Positions 25,790 through 34,869 of a stretch of 64,000 nucleotides of DNA are shown here, in pieces. How positions within the stretch are numbered: position 1 is the first letter of the stretch; the number at the start of each line of letters is the position of its first letter. A program made the translations under genes and the position numbers. Below the pieces are notes generated by a model, which saw nothing but the letters and a program-made list of their open reading frames with translations, had not been told where the DNA came from and made no database searches. The stretch spans positions 3,968,001 through 4,032,000 of the forward strand of contig NZ_CP070950.1 in assembly GCF_017084525.1 (NCBI RefSeq). Direction: 5' to 3'. Source of the stretch: Conexibacter sp. SYSU D00693. GTDB lineage: Bacteria > Actinomycetota > Thermoleophilia > Solirubrobacterales > Solirubrobacteraceae.

Positions 25790-26457
25790 GCCGCGGACTT
25801 CTCGGGGTCCGGGACGATCCGCAGCCAGGGGCGCGGCGCCTCGAAGCCCTCGGGGTACTTCTCCTTGGCCTGCTCGTCGCTGACCGAGCCGGCGATGATC
25901 ACGTCGTCGCCGCGCTGCCACTGGGCGGGCGTGGCGACCGCGTGCTTGGCCGTGAGCTGCAGCGAGTCGAGGACGCGCAGGACCTCGTCGAAGTTGCGGC
26001 CCGTGGTCATGGGGTAGATGAGCACGAGCTTGACCTTCTTGTCGGGCCCGATGACGAAGACGTTGCGCAGCGTCGCGTTCTGGGCGGGCGTGCGCTGCGT
26101 CGGGTCGCCCTCGACGTCCTTGGGCAGCATCCCGTAGAGCTTGGACACGGTGAAGTCGTGGTCCGAGATCAGCGGGTAGTTCGGCGCGGTGCCCTGGGTC
26201 TCGCCGATGTCCTGCGCCCACGTCTCGTGGTTCTCGAGCGGGTCGACGGAGAGCCCGATGATCTTCGCGCCGCGCTTGTCGAACTCCGGCTTGATGGAGG
26301 CCATGTAGCCGAGCTCCGTCGTGCAGACGGGCGTGAAGTTCCGCGGGTGGGAGAACAGGACGGCCCAGCTGTCGCCGATCCAGTCGTGGAACTTGATGCG
26401 GCCCTCGGTGGTGTCGGCCTCGAAGTCCGGCGCGGTGTCGCCGATGGTCAGAGTCAC
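25786..26457 (-). CDS. 1-Cys peroxiredoxin (Prx6 type)
   Basis: This 223-residue protein reduces peroxides. The peroxidatic Cys45 is in HPRNFTPVCTTELG, and the Prx6-type C-terminal extension is present (TPAQWQRGDDVIIAGSVSDE, then RPWLRIVPDP). No resolving Cys is evident, which fits the 1-Cys class. GTG 26457 is preceded by AGGAGAGA at good distance. An inverted repeat, CATAACC-N14-GGTTATG, lies about 55-85 bp upstream. Confidence 0.93.
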   Translation of the reverse strand: MTLTIGDTAPDFEADTTEGRIKFHDWIGDSWAVLFSHPRNFTPVCTTELGYMASIKPEFDKRGAKIIGLSVDPLENHETWAQDIGETQGTAPNYPLISDHDFTVSKLYGMLPKDVEGDPTQRTPAQNATLRNVFVIGPDKKVKLVLIYPMTTGRNFDEVLRVLDSLQLTAKHAVATPAQWQRGDDVIIAGSVSDEQAKEKYPEGFEAPRPWLRIVPDPEKSAA

Positions 26458-26667
26458 GGTTGCGTCTCTCCTGGAGGTGGGTGGGACGTCCTCGAACGTA
26501 GCACCGAACCGCCATAACCTCTGAATGCCTCCGGGTTATGACGAGAAGTGGCGCAGGGGACAGAACGTCGCGCGCGCAGAACCCTCGAGCGGCGCCTCAG
26601 GGCCGGCGTGCCCGACGCGCCTCGCCCGGGGCACGGTCACCGCGACCCTCGACCCGGGGCCGAGAGG
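26458..26667. other. 210-bp intergenic region before the peroxiredoxin gene
   Basis: The part near the peroxiredoxin holds its ribosome-binding site and an AT-richer inverted repeat at 26513-26540. The rest, up to the bioD stop, shows no gene. A short GAGGTCACGTAACC sequence at the bioD stop was not assigned. Confidence 0.6.
26513..26540. promoter_or_regulatory. Inverted repeat CATAACC-N14-GGTTATG, possible operator
   Basis: Perfect 7-bp arms lie 14 bp apart, with centres about 70 bp upstream of the peroxiredoxin start codon. This is among the few AT-rich stretches in the region. The regulator is unknown. Confidence 0.45.
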
Positions 26668-27372
26668 TCACGTAACCCCCTGGCCGAGCCAGCCGTCGAC
26701 GGGCAGCTCGGCCGCTGCGGCGGCCAGGGCGGCGGGCTCGAGCGCCGTCTCCCGCAGGACGTGGACCTCGAGCCCCGTCCGCGTGGCGATCGTCGCGCGG
26801 TTCGAGCCCTCCATCGCGCTCGGCGCCGCCGGCCAGGGCGTGAGGACGACGGCCCGGACGTCGAGCCCGGCGGCCCGCGCCGCCTCGACCGTCAGCAGCG
26901 TGTGGTTGATCGTCCCGAGCCCCGCACGGGCCGCCACGACGACCGGCAGCCCCAGCGCCGCGACGAGGTCGCGGACCGTCGCGCGGTCCGAGAACGGCAC
27001 GAGCAGGCCGCCGACGCCCTCGACCACGAGCGCCTCGGCGTCCTCGCCCGCCCGCCGGGCCGCGGCGACGAGGTCCTCCAGCTCGAGCGTCACGCCGGCC
27101 TGCTGCGCCGCCAGGTGCGGGGAGACCGCAGGGCCGAAGGTCGTCGCGGTCACCTCGTCGGGGCGCTGGCCGGTGCAGGCGGCCAGCAGCTCGTGGTCCA
27201 GCGGCACGCCCGGCTCGGGCTCGTCCAGGCCGGTCACGACCGGCTTGGCCGCCGCGACCCGCACCCCGCGCTCCCGGAGCGCCGCGCAGAGCGCCGCCGC
27301 CAGGACGGTCTTGCCGACGCCCGTGTCGGTCGCGGTGACGAAGAGCCCGCGTACGCCGGGAAGTCCCTGCAA
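26668..27372 (-). CDS. bioD: Dethiobiotin synthetase
   Basis: This 234-residue P-loop enzyme closes the ureido ring of dethiobiotin with ATP and CO2. It has FVTATDTGVGKTVLAAAL (P-loop, residues about 11-28), KPVVTGLDEP, the VEGVGGLLVPF segment and a VVVAARAGLGTINHTLLT strand. The start appears to be TTG 27372, 11 bp after the bioF stop; no ATG or GTG precedes the P-loop. It is the last gene of bioB-bioF-bioD. Confidence 0.92.
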   Translation of the reverse strand: MQGLPGVRGLFVTATDTGVGKTVLAAALCAALRERGVRVAAAKPVVTGLDEPEPGVPLDHELLAACTGQRPDEVTATTFGPAVSPHLAAQQAGVTLELEDLVAAARRAGEDAEALVVEGVGGLLVPFSDRATVRDLVAALGLPVVVAARAGLGTINHTLLTVEAARAAGLDVRAVVLTPWPAAPSAMEGSNRATIATRTGLEVHVLRETALEPAALAAAAAELPVDGWLGQGVT

Positions 27373-27383
27373 ACCGCGGCCTT

Positions 27384-28679
27384 CTAGGCCGCCTGGCGAC
27401 GGTCCCAGGACCGGGGCCCGGCCGGCTGCGCGGCGGCGACCGGGACGCCGGCGCCCGGCCGGAAGCCCGCGCGCAGCGCGGCACGGCCGAGCGTCCGCGC
27501 CGCCTCGCGCAGGTCGTCCTTGGTGTGCGACGCCATGACCGCCAGGCGCAGGCGCGAGGTGCCCTCGGGGACCGTCGGAGGCCGGATCGCCTGAGCGAAG
27601 ACCCCGCCCTCGATCGCCGCCTCGCAGAACGCCATGGCCTGCTCGGCGTCGCCGACCACGAGCGGCACGACCTGGGTCGTCGAGCCCGCGACCTCGAAGC
27701 CCTCGCGCGCCAGCGCGTCGCGCAGCGCGCCCGCGTTGGCCTGCAGCTGTGCCGGGCGGTCAGGCTGGGCCTCGACCAGCTCGAGGGCCGCGCAGGCGGC
27801 GGCAACCGCGGGCGGCGGCGGCGCCGTGGAGAAGATGAGCGACCGCGCGGTGTTCACCAGGAGGTCGCGCATCGCCGACGAGCACGCGGCGAACGCGCCG
27901 TAGGAGCCCAGCGCCTTGCCCAGCGTCCCGACGACGACGTCGACCTGGCCCTCGAGCCCCGCCTCGGCCACCGCGCCGCGGCCGCCCGGCCCGACGCAGC
28001 CCGTGCCGTGCGCGTCGTCGACGACCGTCCGCGCCCCGAAGCGCTGCGCGAGCTCGACGAGCTCGGTCAGGGGCGCCACGTCGCCGTCCATCGAGAACAC
28101 CGAGTCGGTCACCACGACGGCCCCGCGCCCGCGGTGGCGCTCGAGCAGCCAGCCGAGGTGCTCGACGTCGCAGTGGTCGTAGACCGCGACCTCGGCGCGC
28201 GCGAGCCGGCAGCCGTCGATGATCGACGCGTGGTTGAGCGCGTCGCTGAAGACGACCGGGTCGCGGCCCGCGACCTGGGCGACCGCCCCGAGCACCCCGA
28301 CGTTGGCCAGGTAGCCGGCGCCGAAGAGCACCGCCGCCTCGGTGCCCTTGAACGCCGCGAGGCGCTCCTCGAGCTTGCGGTGGACGGTCATCGTCCCGCT
28401 GACCAGGCGCGACGCGCCCGCGCCGGCGCCCCAGCGCATGGCCGCGTCGGCCGCCGCCTCGCGGACCTGCGGGTGGTCGGCCAGCCCGAGGTAGTCGTTC
28501 GAGCACAGCAGCAGGACCGGCTTGCCGTCCAGGACGACGCGCGGGCCCTGCGGCCCGCTCACGACCCGCATGCGGCGCTCGAGCCCCGCCGCGCGCAGCC
28601 GCGTGAGGTGCTCGTGGACGGCGGCGTCCACGCCGGCCCCGAGGGGCAGCGCGTCACCCGGGTCCGGCTCGGCGTCCAC
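27384..28679 (-). CDS. bioF: 8-amino-7-oxononanoate synthase
   Basis: This 431-residue PLP enzyme condenses pimeloyl thioester with alanine. Motifs are [74 protein letters not shown] and the PLP lysine in [13 protein letters not shown] (about residue 254). GTG 28679 lies 3 bp after the bioB stop, giving a tight operon. About 40 extra residues at the N-terminus fit the actinobacterial form. Confidence 0.93.
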   Translation of the reverse strand: MDAEPDPGDALPLGAGVDAAVHEHLTRLRAAGLERRMRVVSGPQGPRVVLDGKPVLLLCSNDYLGLADHPQVREAAADAAMRWGAGAGASRLVSGTMTVHRKLEERLAAFKGTEAAVLFGAGYLANVGVLGAVAQVAGRDPVVFSDALNHASIIDGCRLARAEVAVYDHCDVEHLGWLLERHRGRGAVVVTDSVFSMDGDVAPLTELVELAQRFGARTVVDDAHGTGCVGPGGRGAVAEAGLEGQVDVVVGTLGKALGSYGAFAACSSAMRDLLVNTARSLIFSTAPPPPAVAAACAALELVEAQPDRPAQLQANAGALRDALAREGFEVAGSTTQVVPLVVGDAEQAMAFCEAAIEGGVFAQAIRPPTVPEGTSRLRLAVMASHTKDDLREAARTLGRAALRAGFRPGAGVPVAAAQPAGPRSWDRRQAA

Positions 28680-28682
28680 CGC

Positions 28683-29894
28683 CTAGTGCCCGAAGGGCAT
28701 GCCGGTGAGCTGCGCGGGCTCCGCGGGCGGCGGCGCGCTGCCGGGCCAGCGGTTGGGCGCGCCGTCGGGCCGCGGCGGGACCTTCGTCTTCTTCTGGTAG
28801 CGCAGCGCGGTCGACGGGTCCCAGAGCGAGATCTCGATGCCCGCGGCCTCGGCCTGCTCCGGGGTGTCGAGGAAGTCGCCGATGACGTCCGGCGTCTCAC
28901 CCTCGAGGACGCCCGAGCGGTTGTCGGGGCGCGGGTTGGAGCCGTTGTCCTCCCAACGCCCGACGTTCAGGCCCAGGTCGGTGAACATCTTGCGGTCGTA
29001 GTCGGGCGTCGTGCCCAGCGTGGTGAGGAAGTTGCCCATCATCACGCCGTTGAGGCCGGCCTTGACCGCCAGCGGCTGGAGCTCGCCGAGGTTCTCGACA
29101 CGCCCGCCGCAGAGGCGGAACAGCGCGCGCGGGAGGATCAGCCGGAAGATGGCGATCCACTTCACCGCCTCCCACGGGTCCAGGTAGTCGCGGTCGCCGA
29201 ACTTCGTGCCCGGACGCGGGTTGAGCAGGTTGATCGGCACCGAGGTCGGGTCGATCTTCGACAGCTCGAAGGCCATCTCGACGCGCTGGGCGCGCGACTC
29301 GCCGAGGTTGAGGATGCCGCCGACGCACGTCTCGAGCCCGGCCTCGCGGACCGCGTCGATCGTGCGCAGCCGGCCCTCGTAGCGGACCGTCGTCGAGACC
29401 TCGGGGTAGTAGGACTCGGCGGTCTCGACGTTGTGGTGGACGCGCTGGATGCCCGCGTCCTTCAGCGCCTTGGCCCGGGACACGCTCATGTGGCCGATCG
29501 AGGCGCAGCGCTTGAGGTTCGTGTGCTGCGCGACCAGGCGGGCGCCCTCGAGGACCTTCTCGAAGTCGCGCTTGGACAGGCCCTGGCCCTGGGTGACCAT
29601 GCAGAAGCGGTGGGCGCCGGCGGCCTCGGCGGCCTTGGCGTGCTCGAGCATCTGCTCGGGCTCCATGAGCGCGTGCATCGGCGTCTCGGCCTCGGCGAAG
29701 CGCGACTGGGCGCAGAAGCCGCAGTCCTCGGCGCAGCCGCCGGACTTCGCGTTGACCAGCGAGCAGAGGTCCGTCGAGTCGCCGTGGTGCTCCTGACGCG
29801 CCTGCCACGCCCGCTCCACGAGCGCCAGGATGTCGTCGTGGTCCTCGAGCTCCCCGAGGCGATGGGCCTCCTCGGGCGTGATCAGCGGCGGCAT
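28683..29894 (-). CDS. bioB: Biotin synthase
   Basis: This 403-residue radical-SAM enzyme inserts sulfur into dethiobiotin. The SAM cluster cysteines C54, C58 and C61 are in GGCAEDCGFCAQS, and the second-cluster region includes NLKRCASIGHMS and ETCVGGILNLGE. The last 65 residues extend beyond the usual 320-345-residue BioB, with a Pro-rich end (KKTKVPPRPDGAPNRWPG). The start ATG 29894 follows exonuclease III by 43 bp, a gap containing a short GGCAG-G-CTGCC hairpin but no known biotin-regulator site. Confidence 0.93.
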   Translation of the reverse strand: MPPLITPEEAHRLGELEDHDDILALVERAWQARQEHHGDSTDLCSLVNAKSGGCAEDCGFCAQSRFAEAETPMHALMEPEQMLEHAKAAEAAGAHRFCMVTQGQGLSKRDFEKVLEGARLVAQHTNLKRCASIGHMSVSRAKALKDAGIQRVHHNVETAESYYPEVSTTVRYEGRLRTIDAVREAGLETCVGGILNLGESRAQRVEMAFELSKIDPTSVPINLLNPRPGTKFGDRDYLDPWEAVKWIAIFRLILPRALFRLCGGRVENLGELQPLAVKAGLNGVMMGNFLTTLGTTPDYDRKMFTDLGLNVGRWEDNGSNPRPDNRSGVLEGETPDVIGDFLDTPEQAEAAGIEISLWDPSTALRYQKKTKVPPRPDGAPNRWPGSAPPPAEPAQLTGMPFGH

Positions 29895-29937
29895 GGCCCG
29901 GCAGCCTGCCACTCGCCGCGGATGGACGTCGTCCGGG

Positions 29938-30717
29938 TCACGGACGGCCGAGCTCGACGAGCACCGGCGCGTGGTCGGAGGGCTTGGAGCCCTTGCGGAA
30001 GTCGCGCAGCATCGCGTAGTCGCGGACCTCGAGCCCGCCGGCCAGGACGTAGTCGATGCGCAGCCCGAGCCCCTTGTGGAAGTGCCCGGCGCGGTAGTCC
30101 CACCAGGTGAAGAGCTGCCCGTCGGGGTCGACGTCGCGGTAGGCGTCGACGAGCCCGCCGGCGTCGAGCAGCGCCTCGAGGCGCTCGCGCTCCTGCGCGG
30201 TGACGTGCGTCGAGCCGGCGAACGCCGCCGGGTCGTAGACGTCGCGGTCGTCACGGCAGACGTTGAGGTCGCCGGCGAGCACGACGGGCTGGTCGGGGCG
30301 CGCCTCGCGCAGCGCGCGCACGCGCGCGGCCATCGCATCGAGGAACGCGAGCTTCTCGGCGAACCACGGCGAGTCGACCTCGCGGCCGTTGACGACGTAG
30401 GTCGAGATCACGCGCACGCCGTCGACCTCGGCCTCGACCCACCGCGCCTCCTCGGGGCGCGCCTCGCCCGGCAGCCCGTGGACCTCCTCGCCCCGGGCCC
30501 GGCCGGAGCGCGCCAGCACCGCCACGCCGGCCCAGCGCCCGCCGCTGTGGTGTGCGGCCTCGTACCCGGCCTCGGCGAGCTCGTCGGCGGGGAACGCCGC
30601 GGCCTCGGCCTTGGTCTCCTGGAGGCAGACGACGTCGGGCCCGACCTCCTCGAGGAGCTGGAGCACACGCGGCATCCGCGCCTTGAGGGAGTTGACGTTC
30701 CAGGTGACCAGGCGCAC
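29938..30717 (-). CDS. xthA: Exodeoxyribonuclease III (AP endonuclease)
   Basis: This 259-residue protein has the full exonuclease III set: VTWNVNSLKAR, VVCLQETKA (catalytic Glu), HHSGGRWAGVAVLAR, VVLAGDLNVCRDD, RIDYVLAGG and the terminal KPSDHAPVLVELG (catalytic His). It nicks abasic sites and removes 3' blocks in base-excision repair. It starts at GTG 30717. It runs in the same direction as the biotin genes downstream and may share a transcript with them. Confidence 0.94.
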   Translation of the reverse strand: MRLVTWNVNSLKARMPRVLQLLEEVGPDVVCLQETKAEAAAFPADELAEAGYEAAHHSGGRWAGVAVLARSGRARGEEVHGLPGEARPEEARWVEAEVDGVRVISTYVVNGREVDSPWFAEKLAFLDAMAARVRALREARPDQPVVLAGDLNVCRDDRDVYDPAAFAGSTHVTAQERERLEALLDAGGLVDAYRDVDPDGQLFTWWDYRAGHFHKGLGLRIDYVLAGGLEVRDYAMLRDFRKGSKPSDHAPVLVELGRP

Positions 30718-30729
30718 GCGCGCCGGACA

Positions 30730-31125
30730 CTAGCCCGCGGGCTCCTCGCGCCGCGCGAGCGCCGCGAGCCACGCCAGGCCCGCGGTCAGGCCGGCGAGGA
30801 GCACGAGGTCCAGCGGCCCGACGCCGTCGGCGTTGGCGTCGCTGACGTCGGCGAGGTGGTTGACCGCGTGCAGCCCGAACCACAGCGCCGCGAAGGCCAG
30901 GACCGGCGCGCGCCAGCTCGGGCGCGACACGGCGGCGAGCGCGACCCCTCCGAGCGCCAGCGTGGGCGTGGCGGCGTCGCGCACGTAGTGGTCGTTGCGC
31001 GCGCCGAACGCCCCGAGGGTGTCGAAGAACGAGCCGGGGTCGACCGCCATCCACAGCCCCTGCAGGAGCTGCAGGACGCCGAGGGCCAGCAGGCCGGTCG
31101 CCACCGGGGACGAGGTGCGGGACAT
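30730..31125 (-). CDS. Small four-helix membrane protein, function unknown
   Basis: The 131-residue product (from ATG 31125; GTG 31143 adds six residues) has four predicted membrane helices: LLALGVLQLLQGLWMAV, then TLALGGVALAAV, then VLAFAALWFGLHAVNHLADV, then LVLLAGLTAGLAWLAAL. Conserved-looking polar residues (FFDTLGAFGARNDHYVRD, HAVNHLADVSDAN) sit in the loops. I do not recognise the family by name. It ends 12 bp before the exonuclease gene. Confidence 0.7.
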   Translation of the reverse strand: MSRTSSPVATGLLALGVLQLLQGLWMAVDPGSFFDTLGAFGARNDHYVRDAATPTLALGGVALAAVSRPSWRAPVLAFAALWFGLHAVNHLADVSDANADGVGPLDLVLLAGLTAGLAWLAALARREEPAG

Positions 31126-31191
31126 GGGGCGACCGTCGCCCACCCGACCGCCGCTGTCCAGGGCCGGTTGGCGGCCGGCGCGCAGGACCGC

Positions 31192-32283
31192 CTACTGCGG
31201 GGTCTCCGGCTCGGGCACGGGCGGCGCCGGTCCGGGTCCGGCGACGTCGCGCGCCCGCTTCACGCCCGTCCAGACCACGGCGGCCACGGGCACGGCGACC
31301 GCCGCGCCCGCGATGCCCCCGAGCACGCCCCCGCCCGTGACGGCCAGCAGCGTGGCGACGGGGTGCAGGTCGATCGAGCGGCCCACGACGACGGGGTACA
31401 GCAGGTCGCCCTCGAGCTGCTGCACCGCGGTCACGATCACGACGACGAGCACCGCGTCGACCACGCCCTCGGTCACGAGCGCCACCAGCGCGGCGACCGC
31501 ACCCGCGGTCACGGCACCCACGAGCGGGACGAACGCGGCGACGAACGTGAGCACCGCCAGGGGCAGGACGAGCGGCACCCCGAGCACGGCCAGGCCGATG
31601 CCGATGAACGTCGCGTCGACCAGCGCGACGAAGATCACGCCCCGCAGGTAGCCGCCGAGCGCCGCGAGCGCGTCGTGGCCGAAGCCGTCGACCTGGCGGC
31701 GGTGGCGCTGGGGGACGAGGGACAGGATCCAGCGCCAGATCCGATCGCCGTCGTGCAGGAAGAAGAACGTCAGCACCAGCGCGATGAGGAAGCCGGCCAC
31801 GACCTCCGCGGCGATCGTCGCGCCGCCGATGACCCCGCGCCCGATCCCGCCCAGGTTGTCGCGCAGCGCGTCGACCGCCTGGTCCGTGGCCCGGTCGACG
31901 TCGGCCGGGTCGATGGCCAGCGGCCCGTCGCTGAGCCACTGCGTCACCTCGTCCAGGCCCTCACGGGCGCTCGACCCGACCTGCCCGACCTCGTCGACCA
32001 CCGGCGGCACGAGCAGGACGAGCGCGATGGCCAGGACCCCGAGGGTCGCCAGCATCGCGAGCCCGGCGGCCGCGGCGCTGGGCACCCCGAGCCCGTCGCG
32101 CAGGCGCCGCACCAGCGGCAGGAGGAGCGTGGTCAGCAGCAGGGCCACGAACGTCGGCAGGACCACGAGCCGCAGCCGCCACAGCGCGAGCGTCACCCCG
32201 ATCGCCACGGCCGCGACGAGCAGGAGCTCGAGGCACGTCCGGGCGAGCGGGCGCAGCACGGGCTGGTCCTGGCGAGCGGCCAT
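31192..32283 (-). CDS. AI-2E (PerM)-family membrane transporter
   Basis: This 363-residue protein has about eight helices in the AI-2E/PerM layout: an N-terminal helix pair ending LVRRLRDGLGVP, a large loop, then VVAGFLIALVLTFFFLHDG, RGVIFVALVDATFIGIGLAVLG, and late ELQ-like QQLEGDLLYPVVVGRS with LHPVATLLAVTGGG. Family members export quorum signals or exchange ions, so the cargo cannot be named. It is divergent from the GMC oxidoreductase, with 105 bp between starts. Confidence 0.9.
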   Translation of the reverse strand: MAARQDQPVLRPLARTCLELLLVAAVAIGVTLALWRLRLVVLPTFVALLLTTLLLPLVRRLRDGLGVPSAAAAGLAMLATLGVLAIALVLLVPPVVDEVGQVGSSAREGLDEVTQWLSDGPLAIDPADVDRATDQAVDALRDNLGGIGRGVIGGATIAAEVVAGFLIALVLTFFFLHDGDRIWRWILSLVPQRHRRQVDGFGHDALAALGGYLRGVIFVALVDATFIGIGLAVLGVPLVLPLAVLTFVAAFVPLVGAVTAGAVAALVALVTEGVVDAVLVVVIVTAVQQLEGDLLYPVVVGRSIDLHPVATLLAVTGGGVLGGIAGAAVAVPVAAVVWTGVKRARDVAGPGPAPPVPEPETPQ

Positions 32284-32351
32284 CGACGCAAGCCTCTACC
32301 CGCGGTCCGCGAAGTGCCACCGGGACTCGCCGGGTCGTTCACACCGAAAAC

Positions 32352-32367
32352 GTGACGGACCCGTCAC
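32352..32367. promoter_or_regulatory. Palindrome GTGACGG-AC-CCGTCAC, possible operator
   Basis: A perfect 7-bp inverted repeat overlaps the expected -35 position for the -10 box at 32377. It lies between divergent transporter and GMC oxidoreductase genes. The regulator is unknown. Confidence 0.45.
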
Positions 32368-32376
32368 CTTCGCTGC

Positions 32377-32382
32377 TACGCT
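32377..32382 (+). promoter_or_regulatory. -10 box TACGCT, leaderless-type
   Basis: TACGCT ends 6 bp before ATG 32389, the classic leaderless spacing, and no ribosome-binding site is present. Confidence 0.5.
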
Positions 32383-32388
32383 GACCGC

Positions 32389-34080
32389 ATGGACACCGTG
32401 TCGAACGGCGCCTTCGACGCCGACTGGGTCGTCGTCGGCTCCGGCTTCGGCGGCAGCGTCTCCGCGCTGCGCCTGGCCGAGAAGGGCTACGACGTCACGG
32501 TGCTCGAGCAGGGCCGGCGCATCGACGAGGCCGACATGCCCAGGTCCACGTGGGACCTGCGCCGCTACTTCTTCGCCCCGTCGCTCGGCATGCGCGGCCT
32601 CCTGCGCATGAGGTTCTTCCGCGACGTCACGGTCGCGGCGGGCGCCGGGGTCGGCGGCGGGTCGCTGGGCTACGCCAACACGCTCTACGTCCCGCCCGCG
32701 CGCTTCTTCGAGGACCCGCAGTGGGCCGACCTCGGCGACTGGGAGCGCGACCTCGCCCCGCACTACGCCGAGGCCGAGCGGATGCTCGGGGTCGTCGACT
32801 ACGACGAGGACGACCCGGCCGACGCGCTGCTCCAGCGCCTGGGCGAGCACCTCGAGGTCTCGGGGACCTGGAAGCGCGCCCGCGTCGGGGTCTTCCTCGG
32901 CGAGGCGGGCACGACCGTCGCCGATCCCTACTTCGGCGGCGACGGGCCGGCCCGCACCGGCTGCACGCGCTGCGGGCGCTGCATGGTCGGCTGCCCCGTC
33001 GGCGCGAAGAACACGCTGCGCAAGAACTACCTGTGGTTCGCCGAGCGCCTCGGCGTCGACGTCCGCCCCGACGCGCAGGTCGTCGAGGTCCGCCCGCTCG
33101 GCGCTGCCGACGGCTCCGACGGCTACGCGGTGACCTACCGGCGCCCCGGCCTGCTGGGCCGCCGCCGCACCACCACGCTGCACGCCCGCGGCGTCGTCCT
33201 GGCCGGCGGGGCGCTGGGCACGAACGAGCTGCTCCAGCGCTGCCGGCTGGACGGCGCGCTGCCGCGCGTCTCGCCCCGCCTCGGCGAGCTCGTGCGCACG
33301 AACTCGGAGGCCATCCTCGGCGTCACGGTGCCGGAGGGGACCCTCGGCGACCTCACCCACCGCGTCGCCATCACCTCCTCGATCTACCCCGACCCCGACA
33401 CGCACATCGAGACGGTGACCTACGGCCACGCGGGCGGCGCGATGAAGGCGCTGTTCACCGTCCTGGTCGGCAAGGGCACGCGCACCACGCGACCGCTGAA
33501 GTGGCTGGCCGCCATGGCCCGCCACCCGCGCCGGACCATGCGCTTCCTGACCATGCGGGGCTGGTCGCGCAACACGATCATCGTCCTGGTCATGCAGACG
33601 CTCGACAACGCCATCGCGCTGCGGGCCACCCGCACGCGCTTCGGCCGCCTGCGCCTGCAGACCGAGCAGGACCCCGAGCGTCCGAACCCGACGTTCATCC
33701 CGGTCGCCAACCAGGCGGCGGAGTGGATGGCCGAGCAGACCGGCGGCATCGCCCAGAGCTCGATCATGGAAGCCGTCGCCGACATCCCGTCGACGGCCCA
33801 CATCCTCGGCGGCGCCGTCATCGCGCGCTCGCCGCAGGAGGGCGTGGTCGACCGCCACCAGCGGGTCTTCGGCTACCACGACCTGCTCGTCTGCGACGGC
33901 TCGGCGGTGCCGGCCAACCCGGGCGTCAACCCGTCGCTGACCATCACGGCGCTGGCCGAGCACGCCATGAGCCACGTGCCGCCCAAGGGCATCCCGGCGT
34001 CGCTGCTCGACGTGCTCGGGCCGGCCGACGTCGTCGCGGCGGTCGAGCCGGAGCCCGAGCCGCCGCTCGCCACGGCCTAG
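32389..34080 (+). CDS. GMC-family oxidoreductase, cholesterol-oxidase-like, with four-Cys motif
   Basis: This 563-residue FAD enzyme has the dinucleotide site VVVGSGFGGSVSALRLAEKG at residues about 14-33, GAGVGGGSLGYANTL, and the C-terminal GMC block PANPGVNPSLTITALAEHA. It resembles actinobacterial cholesterol-oxidase (ChoD-type) proteins that oxidise sterol or other alcohols. Cysteines 192, 195, 198 and 202 (GCTRCGRCMVGC) form a ferredoxin-like CxxCxxCxxxC motif known in this subgroup, so an Fe-S cluster is possible. There is no export signal. Its stop shares CTAG with the convergent enoyl-CoA hydratase. Confidence 0.9.
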   Translation: MDTVSNGAFDADWVVVGSGFGGSVSALRLAEKGYDVTVLEQGRRIDEADMPRSTWDLRRYFFAPSLGMRGLLRMRFFRDVTVAAGAGVGGGSLGYANTLYVPPARFFEDPQWADLGDWERDLAPHYAEAERMLGVVDYDEDDPADALLQRLGEHLEVSGTWKRARVGVFLGEAGTTVADPYFGGDGPARTGCTRCGRCMVGCPVGAKNTLRKNYLWFAERLGVDVRPDAQVVEVRPLGAADGSDGYAVTYRRPGLLGRRRTTTLHARGVVLAGGALGTNELLQRCRLDGALPRVSPRLGELVRTNSEAILGVTVPEGTLGDLTHRVAITSSIYPDPDTHIETVTYGHAGGAMKALFTVLVGKGTRTTRPLKWLAAMARHPRRTMRFLTMRGWSRNTIIVLVMQTLDNAIALRATRTRFGRLRLQTEQDPERPNPTFIPVANQAAEWMAEQTGGIAQSSIMEAVADIPSTAHILGGAVIARSPQEGVVDRHQRVFGYHDLLVCDGSAVPANPGVNPSLTITALAEHAMSHVPPKGIPASLLDVLGPADVVAAVEPEPEPPLATA

Positions 34081-34865
34081 CGGCCCTGCCAGTCGGCGGG
34101 GCGCCGCTCGCCGAAGGCGCGCACGCCCTCGCGGAAGTCCTCGGAGGCGAAGCACGCGCGGCGCAGCGCGATGAGCTGCTCCTCGACCTCCGTCGTCAGC
34201 TCGCCCTGGGCGGCCAGCAGCTCGCGGATGACGCGCTTGTTGCCCGAGAGCGACAACGGGGCGTTGGCCACGAGCTCGCCCGCCAGCGCCAGCGCCGCGG
34301 ACTCCACCTCGTCGGGGGCGACGACCTCGGTCACGAGCGCCCACTCGTGCGCCTCGCGGGCGTCGACGTAGCGCCCGCGCAGGAACAGCTCGCGGGTGCG
34401 TGGCACGCCGACGGTGTCGATGAACCGCCGCAGCCCGGTGTGCGAGTAGACGAGGCCGAGCCTGGCCGGCGGCATGCCGAGCCTGATGCCGTCGCCGGCG
34501 ACGCGGAAGTCGCAGGTGACCGCCAGCTCGAGCCCGCCGCCGATCGTGTGGCCCGTGAGCGCGGCGACGGTCGGGACGTCGCAGGCCTCGAGCGCGTCGA
34601 GCGCCGCGGTGAACGGGTGGGCCACGAGCTTCTCGGCCTCGACCTCGAAGACGTCGTCGGGGATGTCGCCGATGTCGTAGCCGCTGGAGAACTGCCCGTC
34701 GGCGCCCTGGAGCACGACGACGCGCGCGCGGCGCTCGACGCCGTCGAGCGCCTGCGCGATCCCGTCGAGGATCGCGTGGTCCAGCGCGCCGCGCTTGGCG
34801 GGGTTGGCGATCGTGAGCCGGAGGACCCCCTCCGCCGGCTCGTCGACCCGGAGCTCGCCCGGCAA
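34077..34865 (-). CDS. Enoyl-CoA hydratase/isomerase-family protein
   Basis: This 262-residue crotonase-fold protein has the two oxyanion-hole segments, GQFSSGYDIGDIP and GHTIGGGLELAVTCDFRVA, and the family tail FGERRPADWQGR. The first active-site Glu lies in GGGLELA; the second expected region reads MPPARLGLVYSHTG, so hydratase activity is plausible but not certain. The start is TTG 34865, 4 bp after the stop of the biotin carrier gene on the same strand. Confidence 0.9.
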   Translation of the reverse strand: MPGELRVDEPAEGVLRLTIANPAKRGALDHAILDGIAQALDGVERRARVVVLQGADGQFSSGYDIGDIPDDVFEVEAEKLVAHPFTAALDALEACDVPTVAALTGHTIGGGLELAVTCDFRVAGDGIRLGMPPARLGLVYSHTGLRRFIDTVGVPRTRELFLRGRYVDAREAHEWALVTEVVAPDEVESAALALAGELVANAPLSLSGNKRVIRELLAAQGELTTEVEEQLIALRRACFASEDFREGVRAFGERRPADWQGR

Positions 34866-34869
34866 CCAG

